From: Acidobacteriota bacterium
Lineage (GTDB): Bacteria; Acidobacteriota; Aminicenantia; UBA2199
NCBI GenBank assembly: GCA_028749105.1
Contig: JAQUQF010000107.1
Span: 1-6,262, forward strand
Reading direction: 5' to 3'
DNA: 6,262 nt
Under the pieces are notes generated by a model that searched no databases, was not told the DNA's origin, and worked only from the letters and a program-made list of their open reading frames with translations. The translations under genes and the position numbers were made by a program. Shown here piece by piece: positions 6,092 through 6,262 of the stretch (positions within the stretch are counted from its first letter, which is position 1; every line of letters begins with the position of its first letter).

Positions 6092-6262
6092 CCCTTATCG
6101 TGCGGCAGGCAGACCGATCCCCTTGGCAGAGGATCGACCCGGATTTGGATTCAGAAACCTAAAAAAGATTCTTGCCGAAAATTGCGCCCCGGTTCGGGGC
6201 TCCGCTCCTTCCCGAAAACCGCTTATGCTGCGGCGCGGTTATTTGACGCGATCCTTCAGCGC
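6092..6262. other. Non-coding 3' region after the operon
   Basis: The 171 bases after the secretin stop show no convincing plus-strand gene, tRNA or promoter. They contain three small inverted repeats: CGATCC/GGATCG (6115-6120 with 6131-6136), GCCCCG/CGGGGC (6186-6191 with 6195-6200) and AACCGC/GCGGTT (6217-6222 with 6235-6240). An A-run lies at 6161-6166. On the minus strand the last 24 bases read as seven sense codons (ALKDRVK) and a TAA at 6241-6239. This may be the tail of a convergent gene, but it is too short to assert. Confidence 0.5.
6213..6244. terminator. Possible bidirectional terminator hairpin
   Basis: A perfect six-base-pair stem, AACCGC at 6217-6222 with GCGGTT at 6235-6240, encloses a 12-base loop. 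On the plus strand the stem runs into TTATTT. On the minus strand it runs into TTTT and sits just after a potential TAA stop. The stem is short and the T-tracts are weak. It could end the secretin operon, a convergent gene, or both. The GCCCCG/CGGGGC hairpin at 6186-6200 is an alternative but has no T-tract on the plus strand. Confidence 0.3.

Noticed and set aside
6115..6136. CGATCC/GGATCG inverted repeat as the operon terminator
   Set aside because: The six-base-pair stem is followed by GACCCGG with no T-tract, so a factor-independent terminator is not supported.
6184..6206. tRNA-like T-arm because of a GGTTCG within a GC-rich hairpin
   Set aside because: Loop size and flanking stems do not match a tRNA, and no acceptor, D or anticodon arm is visible nearby.

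Overview
This window is a tightly packed, single-strand (+) secretion or pilus operon from a GC-rich Gram-negative (two-membrane) bacterium. It encodes the core of a type II secretion / type IV pilus-like envelope machine. The Gram-negative inference rests on the outer-membrane secretin, on a lipoprotein-type signal and on periplasmic assembly proteins. Taxonomy cannot be fixed from the sequence alone. The TPR-secretin-cohesin-like protein, the PilM/N/O/P-type platform in place of full-length GspL/GspM/GspC, and the high GC suggest a non-proteobacterial lineage. Acidobacteriota, including Aminicenantia-like groups, would fit, but that is a low-confidence inference.

Layout. Positions 1-136 hold the last 44 codons of a GspF/PilC-family inner-membrane platform protein. 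Positions 133-1671 encode the GspE/PilB-type assembly ATPase with all its motifs. Positions 1662-2465 encode a PilM/GspL-like cytoplasmic actin-fold protein with degenerate nucleotide-binding motifs. Positions 2462-3004 encode a PilN-like and 2991-3509 a PilO/GspM-like bitopic inner-membrane protein. Positions 3499-3927 encode a small exported PilP/GspC-like protein whose best start is a TTG. Positions 3920-6091 encode a 723-residue secretin with a lipoprotein-type signal, an N-terminal TPR region, two N-domains, the secretin core, a low-complexity linker and a C-terminal cohesin-like domain. Positions 6092-6262 appear non-coding, with small inverted repeats. They may include the last codons and terminator of a convergent minus-strand gene.

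How the genes work together (from family knowledge). The ATPase drives the GspF platform to assemble a pseudopilus. The PilM/N/O-like proteins connect the ATPase to the inner membrane and periplasm, and the PilP/GspC-like protein links this complex to the secretin pore. No pseudopilin or prepilin peptidase gene lies in the window, so those must be upstream of gspF or elsewhere. All six gene junctions overlap, by 4 to 14 bases, so the cluster is almost certainly one transcript with coupled translation.

Most unusual is the secretin architecture: a possible built-in pilotin-like TPR lipoprotein module at the front and a cohesin-like domain at the back. I see no defence, CRISPR, mobile-element or RNA gene signal here.
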